Below the pieces are notes generated by a model. It saw only the letters and a list, made by a program, of their open reading frames with translations. It made no database searches and was not told the DNA's origin. A stretch of 64,000 bases of DNA from Deinococcus sp. JMULE3 (lineage in GTDB: Bacteria > Deinococcota > Deinococci > Deinococcales > Deinococcaceae). Below are positions 43,297 to 53,938 of this stretch, piece by piece. The stretch's first letter is position 1. The number at the start of each line of letters is the position of its first letter. Location: the NCBI RefSeq assembly GCF_013337115.1, contig NZ_SGWE01000004.1, positions 2,735,501-2,799,500 of the forward strand, read 5' to 3'. Position numbers and translations under genes: made by a program.

Positions 43297-44037
43297 ATGG
43301 GTGAACGCCCCGTCACGCCCGCCTTGACCACCTCATCACAACGCGGCAGGATACTGGGCGGCATGGACGGCGGCGCACCCCCCACCCCCCACCCGACCGG
43401 CGCACCCGCGACCGGCCCGGTGGCCACCATCACCGCGCGCTTCCTGCGGATGCTCAGCATCACCCTCGAACAGCTCGACGCCGTACGCGACGCGAACGAA
43501 CGCGCCGAATTCGCCGGACTCACCGCCCGCGCCGAACGCCTTGAAGCCGAAACCGACGCCCTGGAACGCGAACTGGAGGACCTGTGCCTCCAGGCCTTCA
43601 GCACCCCCCTGACCGAGGACGACCTCGCGTTCAACCTGATGGTCTTCCGCAGCCTGACGAACCTGGAACGCGTCGGCGACTACGCCTTCAACGTCGCCCG
43701 CGACCTGGAAACCATCGCGCCCCGCACCCGCAGCGCCACCGTGCAGGACGCCCTGCCCCTCGTGCGCCTGCTGACGCAGATGCTCGAACGGCTCTCGTAC
43801 GCCTTCGCGGAACGCGACCTGCACGCCGCGCGCGACGTCATGCGCCTCGACTTCGAACAGGTGGACGCCCTGTACGAACAGATGCAGCGCGCCAGCCTCA
43901 CCCGCCTGCTCGAACGCCCCGAGGACACCGACGTCGCCCTGACCGCCGGGCGCATGGCCCGCAACCTCGAACGGCTCGGCGATCACCTCGTGAACGTCGC
44001 CGAACGCCTGGAACACGTCATCCTGCGCGCCAGCTGA
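43297..44037 (+). CDS. PhoU-domain protein
   Basis: A 246-aa helical protein with PhoU-type three-helix repeats. The first holds FLRMLSITLEQLDAVRDA and DLAFNLMVFRSLTNLERVGDYAFNVARDLE, the second DVMRLDFEQVDALYEQM and GRMARNLERLGDHLVNVAERLEHVI. The LERxGD motifs are the metal/phosphate-regulation signature of PhoU. The start at 43297 has a strong GGGGAGG; a second ATG at 43363 is possible. PhoU proteins restrain Pst phosphate uptake through PhoR. No pst or pho genes are adjacent here. Confidence 0.8.
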   Translation: MGERPVTPALTTSSQRGRILGGMDGGAPPTPHPTGAPATGPVATITARFLRMLSITLEQLDAVRDANERAEFAGLTARAERLEAETDALERELEDLCLQAFSTPLTEDDLAFNLMVFRSLTNLERVGDYAFNVARDLETIAPRTRSATVQDALPLVRLLTQMLERLSYAFAERDLHAARDVMRLDFEQVDALYEQMQRASLTRLLERPEDTDVALTAGRMARNLERLGDHLVNVAERLEHVILRAS

Positions 44038-44071
44038 ACCCGGCGGGCGCGGCCCGCCACCCCCCACCCGA

Positions 44072-44092
44072 CCTCCCCCTCAAGGGGGGAGG
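44072..44092. terminator. Terminator-like hairpin between convergent genes
   Basis: CCTCCCCC, a TCAA loop and GGGGGGAGG, the same motif as at 17629-17651. Confidence 0.6.
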
Positions 44093-44103
44093 AGCAGGGC
44101 AGG

Positions 44104-45231
44104 TCAGGCGACCGGCGCGACCCTGTCCGTGTGAATTGCGCGTTCCTCCCGCGCGCCGCCCTTCAGGAGCGGCATGACCAGCTCCCCGAAACGGCGCGCC
44201 TCCTCCAGATGCGGGTAGCCGCTGAAGATGAACGAGCTGAAGCCCATGTCCTCGTAGCGGCGAATCTTCGCGGCCACCTGCTGCGGATCGCCGACGATGG
44301 CGACGCCCACGCCACTGCGGGCCATGCCCACGCCCGCCCACAGGCCGGGTTCGACCATCAGGTCCCCGTCCAGGTCCTTGATCATGTCGATCTGCCGTTT
44401 CTGCCCCACGCCGTCCACGTGCGCGTGGCTCGCCACGAACGCGGCCCGCACCTCCGGGTCCACTCGGCTGATCAGGCGCTCGGCGGCCTCGCGGGCCTCG
44501 GCCTCCGTCTCGCGGACGATCACGTGCGTCCGCAGCCCGTAGCGCAGCGGGCGGCCCGTCTGCGCCTCCAGCGCCCGCATCTGCACCAGCCGCTCGGCGA
44601 GCATGTCCTCCCGCTCGCCCCACATCAGGTACACGTCCGCCAGATCCGCCGCGATCCCCTGCGCGACCGGGGACGCCCCGCCGAAGTACAGCGGGATCGG
44701 CTGCACGGGCGCCGGGTCCAGCACCGCGTTCTCGAACGAGTACAGGTCACTGCTGAACGACTGCGGCGGCGGCGCCGTCCACAACTGCCGCAGGATCTGC
44801 ATGAACTCCCGCGTGCGCTCGTACCTCCTGCCGTGATCCTCGCGGTCCCCGTACATGGCGTTCTCGGCCGGGCTGCTGCCGGTCACGATGTTCACCCGCA
44901 CCCGCCCCGGGAACAGGTTCTGCAGTGTGGCGAGCATCTTCGCGTACATCGCCGGGTGGAACATCCCCGGCCGCACCGCGATCAGCAGCGCCGGATCCGT
45001 CGGCGCGCTGCGCGCCAGGGCCGCCACCGCCGCCGTGTAGTTCTCGTGCTCACTGTGGTAGTTCGTGGCGGTCAGCAGCGCCTCGAACCCCGCCTCGCCC
45101 GCCGTGCTGATCAGCGACTGCAGGTACGCCAGGGTCGGCTTACGCGGCGGTTTCTCCCGCGTGCCGATGAACTCGCCGTCACGCGACAGCTGAAGAAACC
45201 ACAGAAATTCGGACTGGGAAGGATTGGTCAT
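44104..45231 (-). CDS. LLM-class flavin-dependent monooxygenase (SsuD-like)
   Basis: A 375-aa TIM-barrel enzyme of the bacterial luciferase family, most like FMNH2-dependent alkanesulfonate monooxygenase SsuD. It contains GFEALLTATNYHSE, LIAVRPGMFHPAMYAKMLATL, VRVNIVTGSSPAENAMYGD and PLYFGGASPVAQGIAA, the flavin phosphate and sulfonate region. It would release sulfite from organosulfonates if paired with a flavin reductase; none is adjacent, nor is an ssu transporter. AGGTGA precedes the ATG. Another substrate is possible within the family. Confidence 0.82.
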   Translation of the reverse strand: MTNPSQSEFLWFLQLSRDGEFIGTREKPPRKPTLAYLQSLISTAGEAGFEALLTATNYHSEHENYTAAVAALARSAPTDPALLIAVRPGMFHPAMYAKMLATLQNLFPGRVRVNIVTGSSPAENAMYGDREDHGRRYERTREFMQILRQLWTAPPPQSFSSDLYSFENAVLDPAPVQPIPLYFGGASPVAQGIAADLADVYLMWGEREDMLAERLVQMRALEAQTGRPLRYGLRTHVIVRETEAEAREAAERLISRVDPEVRAAFVASHAHVDGVGQKRQIDMIKDLDGDLMVEPGLWAGVGMARSGVGVAIVGDPQQVAAKIRRYEDMGFSSFIFSGYPHLEEARRFGELVMPLLKGGAREERAIHTDRVAPVA

Positions 45232-45303
45232 AGGTCACCTGAAGGGAAGGGCAGTGGGGAGTGGGGGGTGGGGTGGTTCCATCGACCATCAACCATCACC
45301 CGT

Positions 45304-46155
45304 CTACGCCTTCACGCCGCCTGCGGTGAGGCCCGCGACGAAGCGGCGCTGGAAGATGGCGATCAAGAGCACGAGGGGGACGGTGGCGACGACGACGGCG
45401 GCGGCGATCAGGGGCCAGGGGAACGCGAATTCGCCCTGGTAGAGGGTCACGCCGACGGACACGGTGCGCATGGACAGTTTGGTGTTGAAGCTCAGGGCGA
45501 GCAGGAATTCGTTCCAGGAGTTCACGAATACCAGCAGCGCGGCGGTGACGACGCCGGGCGTCGAGAGGGGCAGCACGACGCGGGTCAGCGCGCCGACGCG
45601 GGTGGTGCCGTCCACCATGGCGGCTGCTTCGAGGTCGCGGGGAATGGCGCTGAAGAACGCCACGAGCGTGAGGATGCCGATGGGGAGGCTCAGGGCGGCG
45701 TAGGGGAGGATCAGCGCGGGATACGTGTTGAGCAGGTTCGCGCCGCGCATCAGGCGGAACATGGGCACGAGCAGGCTGACGACCGGGAGCATGCTGAACG
45801 TGACCACGGCGGTCATGAGCAGCCCGCGCCCGCGCAGGTTCAACCGGGCCAGGGCGTACGCGGCGGGCACGGCAGCGGCGATGCACAGCACGGTGCTCAG
45901 CAGGCTGACGGTGAGGGAGTTCAGGAAGAACTGCGCGAACGGCTGCTCGCTGAACACCCGGGCGTAGTTGCTGAAGTCCAGTTTCGACGGGAGGTACTGC
46001 ACCGGGAACTTCTGGAGTTCCCCCTCGGATTTCAGGCTGGTCAGGACCATCCAGATGAACGGGAAGAACCCGCCGACGATCAGCGCGGCCAGCGCGGCGT
46101 ACCGTCCGGCGCGCTGCGCGGGCGTGAGGCGCTGGGGGCTGGTGTCGCCACTCAC
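45304..46155 (-). CDS. Sugar ABC transporter permease, MalG family
   Basis: A 283-aa inner-membrane permease. The GTG start at 46155 overlaps the upstream permease stop (GTGA). It has six hydrophobic segments and the cytoplasmic EAA loop DLEAAAMVDGTTRVGALTRVVLPLSTPG, which docks the ATPase. It forms a heterodimer with the gene at 46152-47072. No ATPase gene follows, so a shared MsmK-type ATPase encoded elsewhere must power it. Confidence 0.92.
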   Translation of the reverse strand: MSGDTSPQRLTPAQRAGRYAALAALIVGGFFPFIWMVLTSLKSEGELQKFPVQYLPSKLDFSNYARVFSEQPFAQFFLNSLTVSLLSTVLCIAAAVPAAYALARLNLRGRGLLMTAVVTFSMLPVVSLLVPMFRLMRGANLLNTYPALILPYAALSLPIGILTLVAFFSAIPRDLEAAAMVDGTTRVGALTRVVLPLSTPGVVTAALLVFVNSWNEFLLALSFNTKLSMRTVSVGVTLYQGEFAFPWPLIAAAVVVATVPLVLLIAIFQRRFVAGLTAGGVKA

Positions 46156-47072
46156 GAGTTGCCTCCGTCCCGCACGAAACGGACGTACACGGCGGTCACG
46201 GCCAGACTCAGGGCGAACAACGCGACGCTGAGCGCGGCGGCGTACCCGAAGTCCAGGAACTCGATGCCCGTGCGGTAGATGTACACGCCGAGCGTCTCCA
46301 GCAGCCCCTGCGCGGGCGCCTGCTGGATGAACGTGTAGGGAATGTCGAAGACCTGCACGGCGCTGATGGTGCGGAAGATGAACGCCACGGCGAGGCTGGG
46401 GGCCAGCAGCGGCAGGATCACCCGGAAGAACGTCTGGGTGGGGGTCGCGCCGTCCACCTGCGCCGCCTCGATCATCTCCTTCGGGATGCCCTGGAGGCCG
46501 CCCAGGACGATCAGCGCGACGAAGGAACTGGTCTTCCAGACGATGGTGAGGACCATCGCCAGGACGCTCAGGCCGGGCGTGCTGAGCCAGCGCAGCGGCT
46601 CCTGAATGAAGCCCGCGCGGACCAGCAGGTCGTTGAACACGCCGTACTGCGCGTTGAACAGCCACGCGAAGATCAGGCCCGTGATGACCGGCGGCATCGC
46701 CCACGGCAGCAGCAGGGCCACGCGGGCCACGTCCCGCGCGCGGCTGGGCAGGTGCGCGGCCAGCGCCATGGGCACGCCCACCAGGAACGACCCGCCGACG
46801 GTCAGCACGCCGAAGAACAGCGTGTTGCGCAGCGCCGCGCCGAAGCGGGCGTCGCCGAGCATCTGCGCGTACTGCTTGACACCCACGAAGCCCGTGAGCC
46901 ACGGTTCGGTCAGCTTGTTCAGGTACAGGCTGTCGCGGAAGGTGGTCAGCATGGGGAACAGCAGCACGCCCAGCAGCAGCGCCGCCGCCGGGAGCAGCAG
47001 GAAGAAGGCCAGCAGGCCCTCGCCGGGTTCACGGCGAACCCGGCGGGAAGGGGAGTTCAGGGGTGGAATCAC
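46152..47072 (-). CDS. Sugar ABC transporter permease, MalF family
   Basis: A 306-aa inner-membrane permease with a GTG start overlapping the stop of the binding-protein gene (GTGA). The N-terminal anchor is LLAFFLLLPAAALLLGVLLFPM, with about six transmembrane segments in all. The EAA loop is KEMIEAAQVDGATPTQTFFRVILPLLAPS. It partners the MalG-family permease downstream. The substrate is probably a di- or oligosaccharide, set by the binding protein. Confidence 0.92.
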   Translation of the reverse strand: MIPPLNSPSRRVRREPGEGLLAFFLLLPAAALLLGVLLFPMLTTFRDSLYLNKLTEPWLTGFVGVKQYAQMLGDARFGAALRNTLFFGVLTVGGSFLVGVPMALAAHLPSRARDVARVALLLPWAMPPVITGLIFAWLFNAQYGVFNDLLVRAGFIQEPLRWLSTPGLSVLAMVLTIVWKTSSFVALIVLGGLQGIPKEMIEAAQVDGATPTQTFFRVILPLLAPSLAVAFIFRTISAVQVFDIPYTFIQQAPAQGLLETLGVYIYRTGIEFLDFGYAAALSVALFALSLAVTAVYVRFVRDGGNS

Positions 47073-48304
47073 TTCAGCAGGGGTTCCAGGTCACGCTTCA
47101 TGTCGTTCAGGGCGGCGTCCACGCTCTTGCTGCCCGCGACGGCGGCGGAGACGTTATTGCGGATGATCTCGCTGACGCGCGGGTAGGCGGGCGTGACGGG
47201 GCGCGGGCGGGCCTTCGTGACGATGGGGTACAGGGACTTGAAGTGCGGGTTGGCGGCCAGCACGGCCTTGTCGTTGTACAGGCTCTTGCGGACGGGCAGG
47301 TACGCGCCCTTGACGGCCATCTCGCGCTGCACGTCGTTGCTGGACATGAACTGCAGGAGTTTCACGGCGGTGGCCTTGTTGCGGCTGTAGGCGTTCAGGC
47401 CCCATTCCCAGCCGCCGGTGCAGGTGGCGCTGGCGTTCTTCCCGAAGGCGGGCAGCGCGGCGACGCCCACGTCGCCCTTGACCCTGGTCGGCTGGGGGCT
47501 GTTGCCCTGGAAGTGCGCCCAGGCGTAACTCCAGTTCAGGCCGAACAGGACGTTCCCGGCCTGGAACTGCTGGCGGGAGTCGTCGGTTTTCATCTCGGCG
47601 CTGGCGGCGGGGGCCAGTTTGGTCTTCACGGCGTTCACCAGGAAGCCCAGGCCCTGCTTCGCGGCGGGACTGGTGACGTCATTGACACTGCCGCCGCCGG
47701 TCCAGGTCATCTCCAGGAAGTTGCACACGGTGCCCTCGATGGGCGCGCCCTGGAAGTTGAAGCCCTGCAGGGTGCCGCCTTCGGCCTTCTGGATGCGCGC
47801 GGCGGTCGCGGCGAGTTCGTCCCAGGTCTTGGGGACCTTGGCCTTGTACTTCTCGAGGAGGTCCTTGCGGTAGTACAGGAACTGCGCGTCGGTGAAGGCG
47901 GGCATGGCGTACAGCTTGCCGTTCACGCTGGCGGCGGCGACCGGGCCGGGCAGGAAGGCTTTCAGGTAGGTGTCCTTGCTGGGCAGGTACGCGTCGAGCG
48001 GTTCGGCCCAGCCGGCGGCGGCGAAGGTGGCGGTGCGGACCACGTCGATCAGGAAGAGGTCGAGGGTGTTGTCCTTCGCGGCCAGCACGGTGGTGAGGTA
48101 CTGGTTCTGGGCTTCGCTGGTGGCACCGCCGGTCTCGATCTTGATCCGGACGTTGGGGTTCTGCTTCTCGAAGCGGTCGAAGATGGGCTGGAAGATCTCG
48201 GGGCGCTGCTGACTGCCCATGAAGACGGTCAGGGTGGTGGCGGCGTGGGCGCTGCCGAGCGCGGCGAGGGCCAGGGTGGCGGTCAGGGTGAGTCGGGTAC
48301 GCAT
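47069..48304 (-). CDS. Sugar ABC transporter substrate-binding protein
   Basis: A 411-aa periplasmic binding protein (extracellular solute-binding family 1). The signal peptide is MRTRLTLTATLALAALGSAHA behind GGAGG at the ATG 48304. The mature part begins TTLTVFMGSQQRPEIFQPIFDRFEKQNP. Trp-rich clusters (FLEMTWTGGGS, GLNWSYAWAHF, GGWEWGLN) suit sugar stacking. Family members carry trehalose, maltose or glucose/mannose. It is first of a binding-protein/permease/permease operon with 4-nt overlaps. Confidence 0.9.
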   Translation of the reverse strand: MRTRLTLTATLALAALGSAHAATTLTVFMGSQQRPEIFQPIFDRFEKQNPNVRIKIETGGATSEAQNQYLTTVLAAKDNTLDLFLIDVVRTATFAAAGWAEPLDAYLPSKDTYLKAFLPGPVAAASVNGKLYAMPAFTDAQFLYYRKDLLEKYKAKVPKTWDELAATAARIQKAEGGTLQGFNFQGAPIEGTVCNFLEMTWTGGGSVNDVTSPAAKQGLGFLVNAVKTKLAPAASAEMKTDDSRQQFQAGNVLFGLNWSYAWAHFQGNSPQPTRVKGDVGVAALPAFGKNASATCTGGWEWGLNAYSRNKATAVKLLQFMSSNDVQREMAVKGAYLPVRKSLYNDKAVLAANPHFKSLYPIVTKARPRPVTPAYPRVSEIIRNNVSAAVAGSKSVDAALNDMKRDLEPLLK

Positions 48305-48483
48305 GGGAACCTCCAGAAGAAAAAGTGGACTTGTTTTATCAACTAAAGACCTGCTGATCCAGTCGCGCGCGGCGACCCTGTCCAGACCAACGGAGAATGA
48401 CCCCACCAGCATGGCACGCCCACCCCCACCCGTGCGCCAATTGGCTTACCTGCCCCCACCCGCCCCGCCGTACACTCCGGAAC

Positions 48484-50259
48484 GTGACCACAACCGAGAT
48501 GCCCCGCTGGCGCACCGACGACCTGTACGCCAGCCTGACCGACCCGCAGCTGGACCACGACCTGAACGCCCTGACCGAGGACGTGCAGGCGCTGGAGGCC
48601 CTGTTCGACACGCACGCCGTCCGCGCCGACTCGCCCGTCACGACGGCTGGTGTGGACGCGGTGCTGGGCGAACTGAACGCCGTCCTGACCCGCGCGGGCC
48701 GCGTGCGCGCCTTCGTGTACGCCTTCGTCACCACTGACAGCCGCGACGAGGCGGCGCAGGCCCGCATGGCCGCCCTGACCACCCTGACCCTGCCCCTCGG
48801 GCCGCTGGGTTCACGCCTGACCGCGTGGCTGGGCGGCCTGGACGACGCGGCCCTGACCCACCTGCTGGAAAGCAGCGCTGTCGCCCGCGCGCACGAGCAC
48901 CGGCTGCGCCGCGCCGCCGAACTCGCCCGCTACCAGATGACCCCGCCCGAAGAGGACCTCGCCGCGCGACTGCACCCCGCCAGCGGCGGCGGCTGGGGCA
49001 AACTGCACGGCAACGTCTCCAGCACCCTGACCGGCGAGTACCGCGGCCAGACCCTGCCCGTCACGGCCCTGCGCGCCCTCGCCAGCGACCCCGATGCGGG
49101 CGTGCGCGAGGACGCCTACCGCGCCGAAGTGGCCGCCTGGAAGACCCAGGAGACCGTGTTCACCGCCTGCATGAACGGCGTCAAGGGCGAGGCGGGGACC
49201 CTCGCCACCCGGCGCGGCTTCACGGACGTCGTCGCGCCCAGCCTCCTGAGCAACGGCATCGACCGCGAGACGCTGGACGCCATGCAGGCCGCCGTCGTCC
49301 GCTCCCTGCCGGACTTCCGCCGCTACTTCCGCGCCAAGGCCCGCCACCTGGGCAAGACGCAACTGGACTGGTGGGACCTGTTCGCCCCGGTGGGAAGAAG
49401 CGACACCCACTGGGACTACGCCGCCGGGGAGGCGTTCGTGGAACGCCAGTTCCGCGCGTACAGCCCCGCCCTGGGCGACTTCGCCGCCCGCGCCTTCCGG
49501 GAACGCTGGATCGACGCCGGACCCCGCGACGGCAAACGCAGTGGCGCGTTCTGCATGAAATGGCAGGGGGCCGACAGCCGCATCCTGATGAACCACGACC
49601 CCAGCCTCGACTCGGTCAGCACCCTGGCGCACGAACTGGGGCACGCGTACCACAACGTGCAGCTCGCCCCGCTGGACCCCCTCCAGCAGGAGACGCCCAT
49701 GACCCTCGCGGAGACCGCCAGCATCTTCTGCGAGACCATCATCCAGAACGCCGCCCTGGCCACCGCGCAGGGCGCCGAGCGTCTGTACGTCCTCGAAACG
49801 CAGCTGATGGGGCACGCGCAGGTCGTCGTGGACATCCACAGCCGCTTCCTGTTCGAGAAGGCCGTCTTCGAACGCCGCGCGGGCGGCGACCTGAACCCCA
49901 GCGACCTGAACACCCTGATGGTCCAGGCGCAACGCGACACGTACGGCGACGCCCTGAACACCCCCCACCCCTACATGTGGGCCGTCAAGCCGCACTACTA
50001 CGGCCGCTCCTTCTACAACTACCCGTACACCTTCGGGCTGTTGTTCGGCCTGGGCCTCTACGCTCAGTACGAACAGGCCCGCGCCCAGGGGCGGGAAACG
50101 GACTTCCAGGCCCGCTACGACGCGCTGCTGGCCGCCACCGGGCAGGCCACCCCGCTGGACCTCGCCGCGCGCTTCGGCATCGACCTGCACGCCCCGGACT
50201 TCTGGGAAGGCAGCCTGAACGTCATCCGCCGCCAGATCGACGCGTACGAAGGGATGTAG
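48484..50259 (+). CDS. pepF: Oligoendopeptidase F-type M3 metallopeptidase
   Basis: Cytoplasmic zinc peptidase that degrades short peptides. A 591-aa protein from GTG 48484, 7 nt after TACACT. The zinc motif is TLAHELGHAYH, with the third ligand Glu in MTLAETASIFCETI. It carries the M3B C-terminal signature KPHYYGRSFYNYPYTFGLLFGLGLYA. The upstream in-frame extension is not supported. It is divergent from the sugar transporter operon and ends in a long hairpin. Confidence 0.92.
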   Translation: MTTTEMPRWRTDDLYASLTDPQLDHDLNALTEDVQALEALFDTHAVRADSPVTTAGVDAVLGELNAVLTRAGRVRAFVYAFVTTDSRDEAAQARMAALTTLTLPLGPLGSRLTAWLGGLDDAALTHLLESSAVARAHEHRLRRAAELARYQMTPPEEDLAARLHPASGGGWGKLHGNVSSTLTGEYRGQTLPVTALRALASDPDAGVREDAYRAEVAAWKTQETVFTACMNGVKGEAGTLATRRGFTDVVAPSLLSNGIDRETLDAMQAAVVRSLPDFRRYFRAKARHLGKTQLDWWDLFAPVGRSDTHWDYAAGEAFVERQFRAYSPALGDFAARAFRERWIDAGPRDGKRSGAFCMKWQGADSRILMNHDPSLDSVSTLAHELGHAYHNVQLAPLDPLQQETPMTLAETASIFCETIIQNAALATAQGAERLYVLETQLMGHAQVVVDIHSRFLFEKAVFERRAGGDLNPSDLNTLMVQAQRDTYGDALNTPHPYMWAVKPHYYGRSFYNYPYTFGLLFGLGLYAQYEQARAQGRETDFQARYDALLAATGQATPLDLAARFGIDLHAPDFWEGSLNVIRRQIDAYEGM

Positions 50260-50317
50260 GTTGTAGGCCGTGGGTGGTGGGAAGGGCTGCCCCTCCGACA
50301 ACCCACGGCCCACAACC
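50259..50317. terminator. Long imperfect hairpin between pepF and sppA
   Basis: GGTTGTAGGCCGTGGGT and ACCCACGGCCCACAACC pair with one mismatch over 17 bp, with an inner GAAGGG/CCCCTC extension. It starts at the last base of the pepF stop codon. It may be a bidirectional terminator or a decayed small repeat. Confidence 0.55.
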
Positions 50318-50330
50318 CACAACCTCCGCG

Positions 50331-51941
<1,611 letters not shown>

Positions 51942-51978
51942 GCCCCACGCTACGCGCGCCCCGGCTGAGAAGTTCCGA

Positions 51979-52347
51979 TCACTCCTCCAGCAGCGTCCAC
52001 GACCGGAGCGGGCTCATGTCGCCGTCCGTGACGCGCACCTGCACCGGCTTCAGGTCCCACACGAGCGCCGAGTGCCGCCCCGACCCGTCCCGGTACACCC
52101 GCACCGCCCGCCCCTGCCCGTCCACACCCGCGCGGCTCAGGGTCCACCCGGCGCGTTCCAGCACCCCGCACGCGAACTCGTGCGTGGTGTTGAGCGCCGT
52201 GACGCCCTCGCCGCCCGTCAGCACGGCCATCACGACGTCCTCCGGCCCAGCCAGCGCCTGCGCCTGCGCCAGCGGCGTGCCCAGCAGCGCGGCGAGCAGC
52301 AGCAGGTGACGGCGCGTCACGCGGTCCAACAGTCCAGTTCCCAGCAT
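51979..52347 (-). CDS. Small secreted hypothetical protein
   Basis: A 122-aa protein from the ATG at 52347 behind GGAGGGGGG. Signal peptide: LLDRVTRRHLLLLAALLGTPLAQAQA. The mature part (LAGPEDVVMAVLTGGEGVTA...HSALVWDLKPVQVRVTDGDM) is beta-rich with one Cys and no recognised domain. It ends 38 nt after the sppA start. The region 52348-52543 upstream holds tandem CCGTGACCGC-type repeats and a candidate 15-codon leaderless frame at 52499-52546. Confidence 0.65.
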   Translation of the reverse strand: MLGTGLLDRVTRRHLLLLAALLGTPLAQAQALAGPEDVVMAVLTGGEGVTALNTTHEFACGVLERAGWTLSRAGVDGQGRAVRVYRDGSGRHSALVWDLKPVQVRVTDGDMSPLRSWTLLEE

Positions 52348-52543
52348 GCGTTCCCCCCTCCGGTCACCGCGCCTGAAAGTGGTGCGGGCGGTGACTGCGC
52401 CCAGGGTGCGCGCGGGGCCGTGACCGCACCGTGCCCGCACCGTGACCGCGCGGCGCGCATGAAGGTCAGGGTGGACCCGGATGCCGTAGCATGCCGGGAT
52501 GCCAGTCCCCACCCCCCACCCCCTCGACCGCCGGAGCGGCACG

Positions 52544-52683
52544 TGAGACGGATTCCGTCTGTTCCGCTGGCAACCCGGAACACCACCGGGTTATCCACTT
52601 CACGTCCGGAATCCGTCCTTCTCCTACTCGCATCCGCTCGAACTGAACGGTTCATGCAAACCGTTCAGTCGGAGTCCATATGA
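52544..52683 (-). repeat. Family A structured repeat, copy A3, forming the rbfA ribosome binding site
   Basis: A 134-bp element (52547-52680) flanked by TGA at 52544-52546 and 52681-52683. On the minus strand it has TATGGACTCCG, hairpin ACTGAACGGTTTGCATGAACCGTTCAGT, the GAGCGGATGCGAGTAGGAG core, hairpin TGGATAACCCGG / CCGGGTTGCCA and ACGGAATCCGTC. On the plus strand its end reads CGGAGTCCATA and joins TGA of the duplication to create GGAG-TCCAT-ATG, the Shine-Dalgarno and start codon of rbfA. Confidence 0.85.
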
Positions 52684-52970
52684 AACCCGAACAGATCCAG
52701 TCGCAACTGACCCGCGTGATCAGTGACGCCATCGCCGGACTGCGCGACCCGCGCGTGCCCATGATCGTCACCGTCGAGCGCGTGACCGTCACCGCCGACT
52801 ACGCCCAGGCCCGCGTGTACGTGAGCGCCATGACCGGCGACATGGAGGACCTGCTCGACGCGCTGCGCGGCGCGCGCGGGTACCTGCAGCGGCAGGTGGC
52901 CGATCACGTCAAGCTGCGCCGCACGCCCGTGCTGGAATTCCACGACGCCAGCGACCGCCCCCCCCTGTGA
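52680..52970 (+). CDS. rbfA: Ribosome-binding factor A
   Basis: A 96-aa KH-fold assembly factor for the 30S subunit and cold adaptation. [26 protein letters not shown] and the [45 protein letters not shown] pattern are standard for RbfA. The ATG straddles the junction of repeat A3 and its TGA duplication. Before the insertion the start would have been GTG in GGAG-CGGCAC-GTGAAACCC. It overlaps the next gene by 4 nt (GTGA). Confidence 0.93.
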   Translation: MKPEQIQSQLTRVISDAIAGLRDPRVPMIVTVERVTVTADYAQARVYVSAMTGDMEDLLDALRGARGYLQRQVADHVKLRRTPVLEFHDASDRPPL

Positions 52971-53403
52971 CCGCCGAATCGCAGGCCGCGCCCTGGCCGC
53001 CCACCGTCATCCGCGTGCGCTACGCCGAGACGGACGCGATGGGCGTCGCGCACCATGCCACGTACCCCGTGTGGTTCGAGGTGGCCCGCACTGACCTGAT
53101 GCACCACCTGGGCCTCCCGTACCGTGAGGTCGAGGCGCGCGGGTACTACCTGATGCTGTCGGGCCTAAACGTCGAGTACCGCCGCGCCGCCCGCTACGAC
53201 GACGAACTGCGGATCGTGGCGCGGCTGAGCAGCGTCCGCTCGCGCACCATGACCTTCACGTACGAGGTGCTGCGCGGCGACGAACTGCTCGCCACGGGCG
53301 AGACCCGCCACATCGCCACCGACCAGACCTACCGCCCCGCCCGCCTCCCGGACGACGTGCTGAGCCTGCTGCAGGAACCGGGGCGCGCTAGACTGCCGGG
53401 AAC

Positions 53404-53407
<4 letters not shown>
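52967..53407 (+). CDS. Acyl-CoA thioesterase of the hotdog fold (YbgC/4HBT-like)
   Basis: A 146-aa protein from GTG overlapping the rbfA stop. The 4-hydroxybenzoyl-CoA thioesterase/YbgC signature is [21 protein letters not shown], with the catalytic Asp in the TDAMG loop and a following His-His. [22 protein letters not shown] carries the hotdog helix-to-strand segment. It hydrolyses short to medium acyl-CoA thioesters in known family members. It is translationally coupled to rbfA and the following Nudix gene. Confidence 0.88.
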
Positions 53408-53880
<473 letters not shown>

Positions 53881-53891
53881 AGCGCAGCAGG

Positions 53892-53930
53892 AGCAGAGGC
53901 GGCCCCGGTACTCCTGGGGCCGCCTCTGCT
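53892..53930. terminator. Bidirectional terminator, Nudix / cytochrome c genes
   Basis: A perfect 15-bp inverted repeat, AGCAGAGGCGGCCCC / GGGGCCGCCTCTGCT, with a 9-nt loop, between convergent genes. Confidence 0.9.
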
Positions 53931-53938
53931 GGTGGTGT

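Noticed and set aside
45240..45300. G-rich and CCATCAACCATCACCC stretch near the MalG-family gene as another full repeat copy
   Set aside because: Only the G-rich end resembles family C; no core sequence is present, so it was not counted as a copy.
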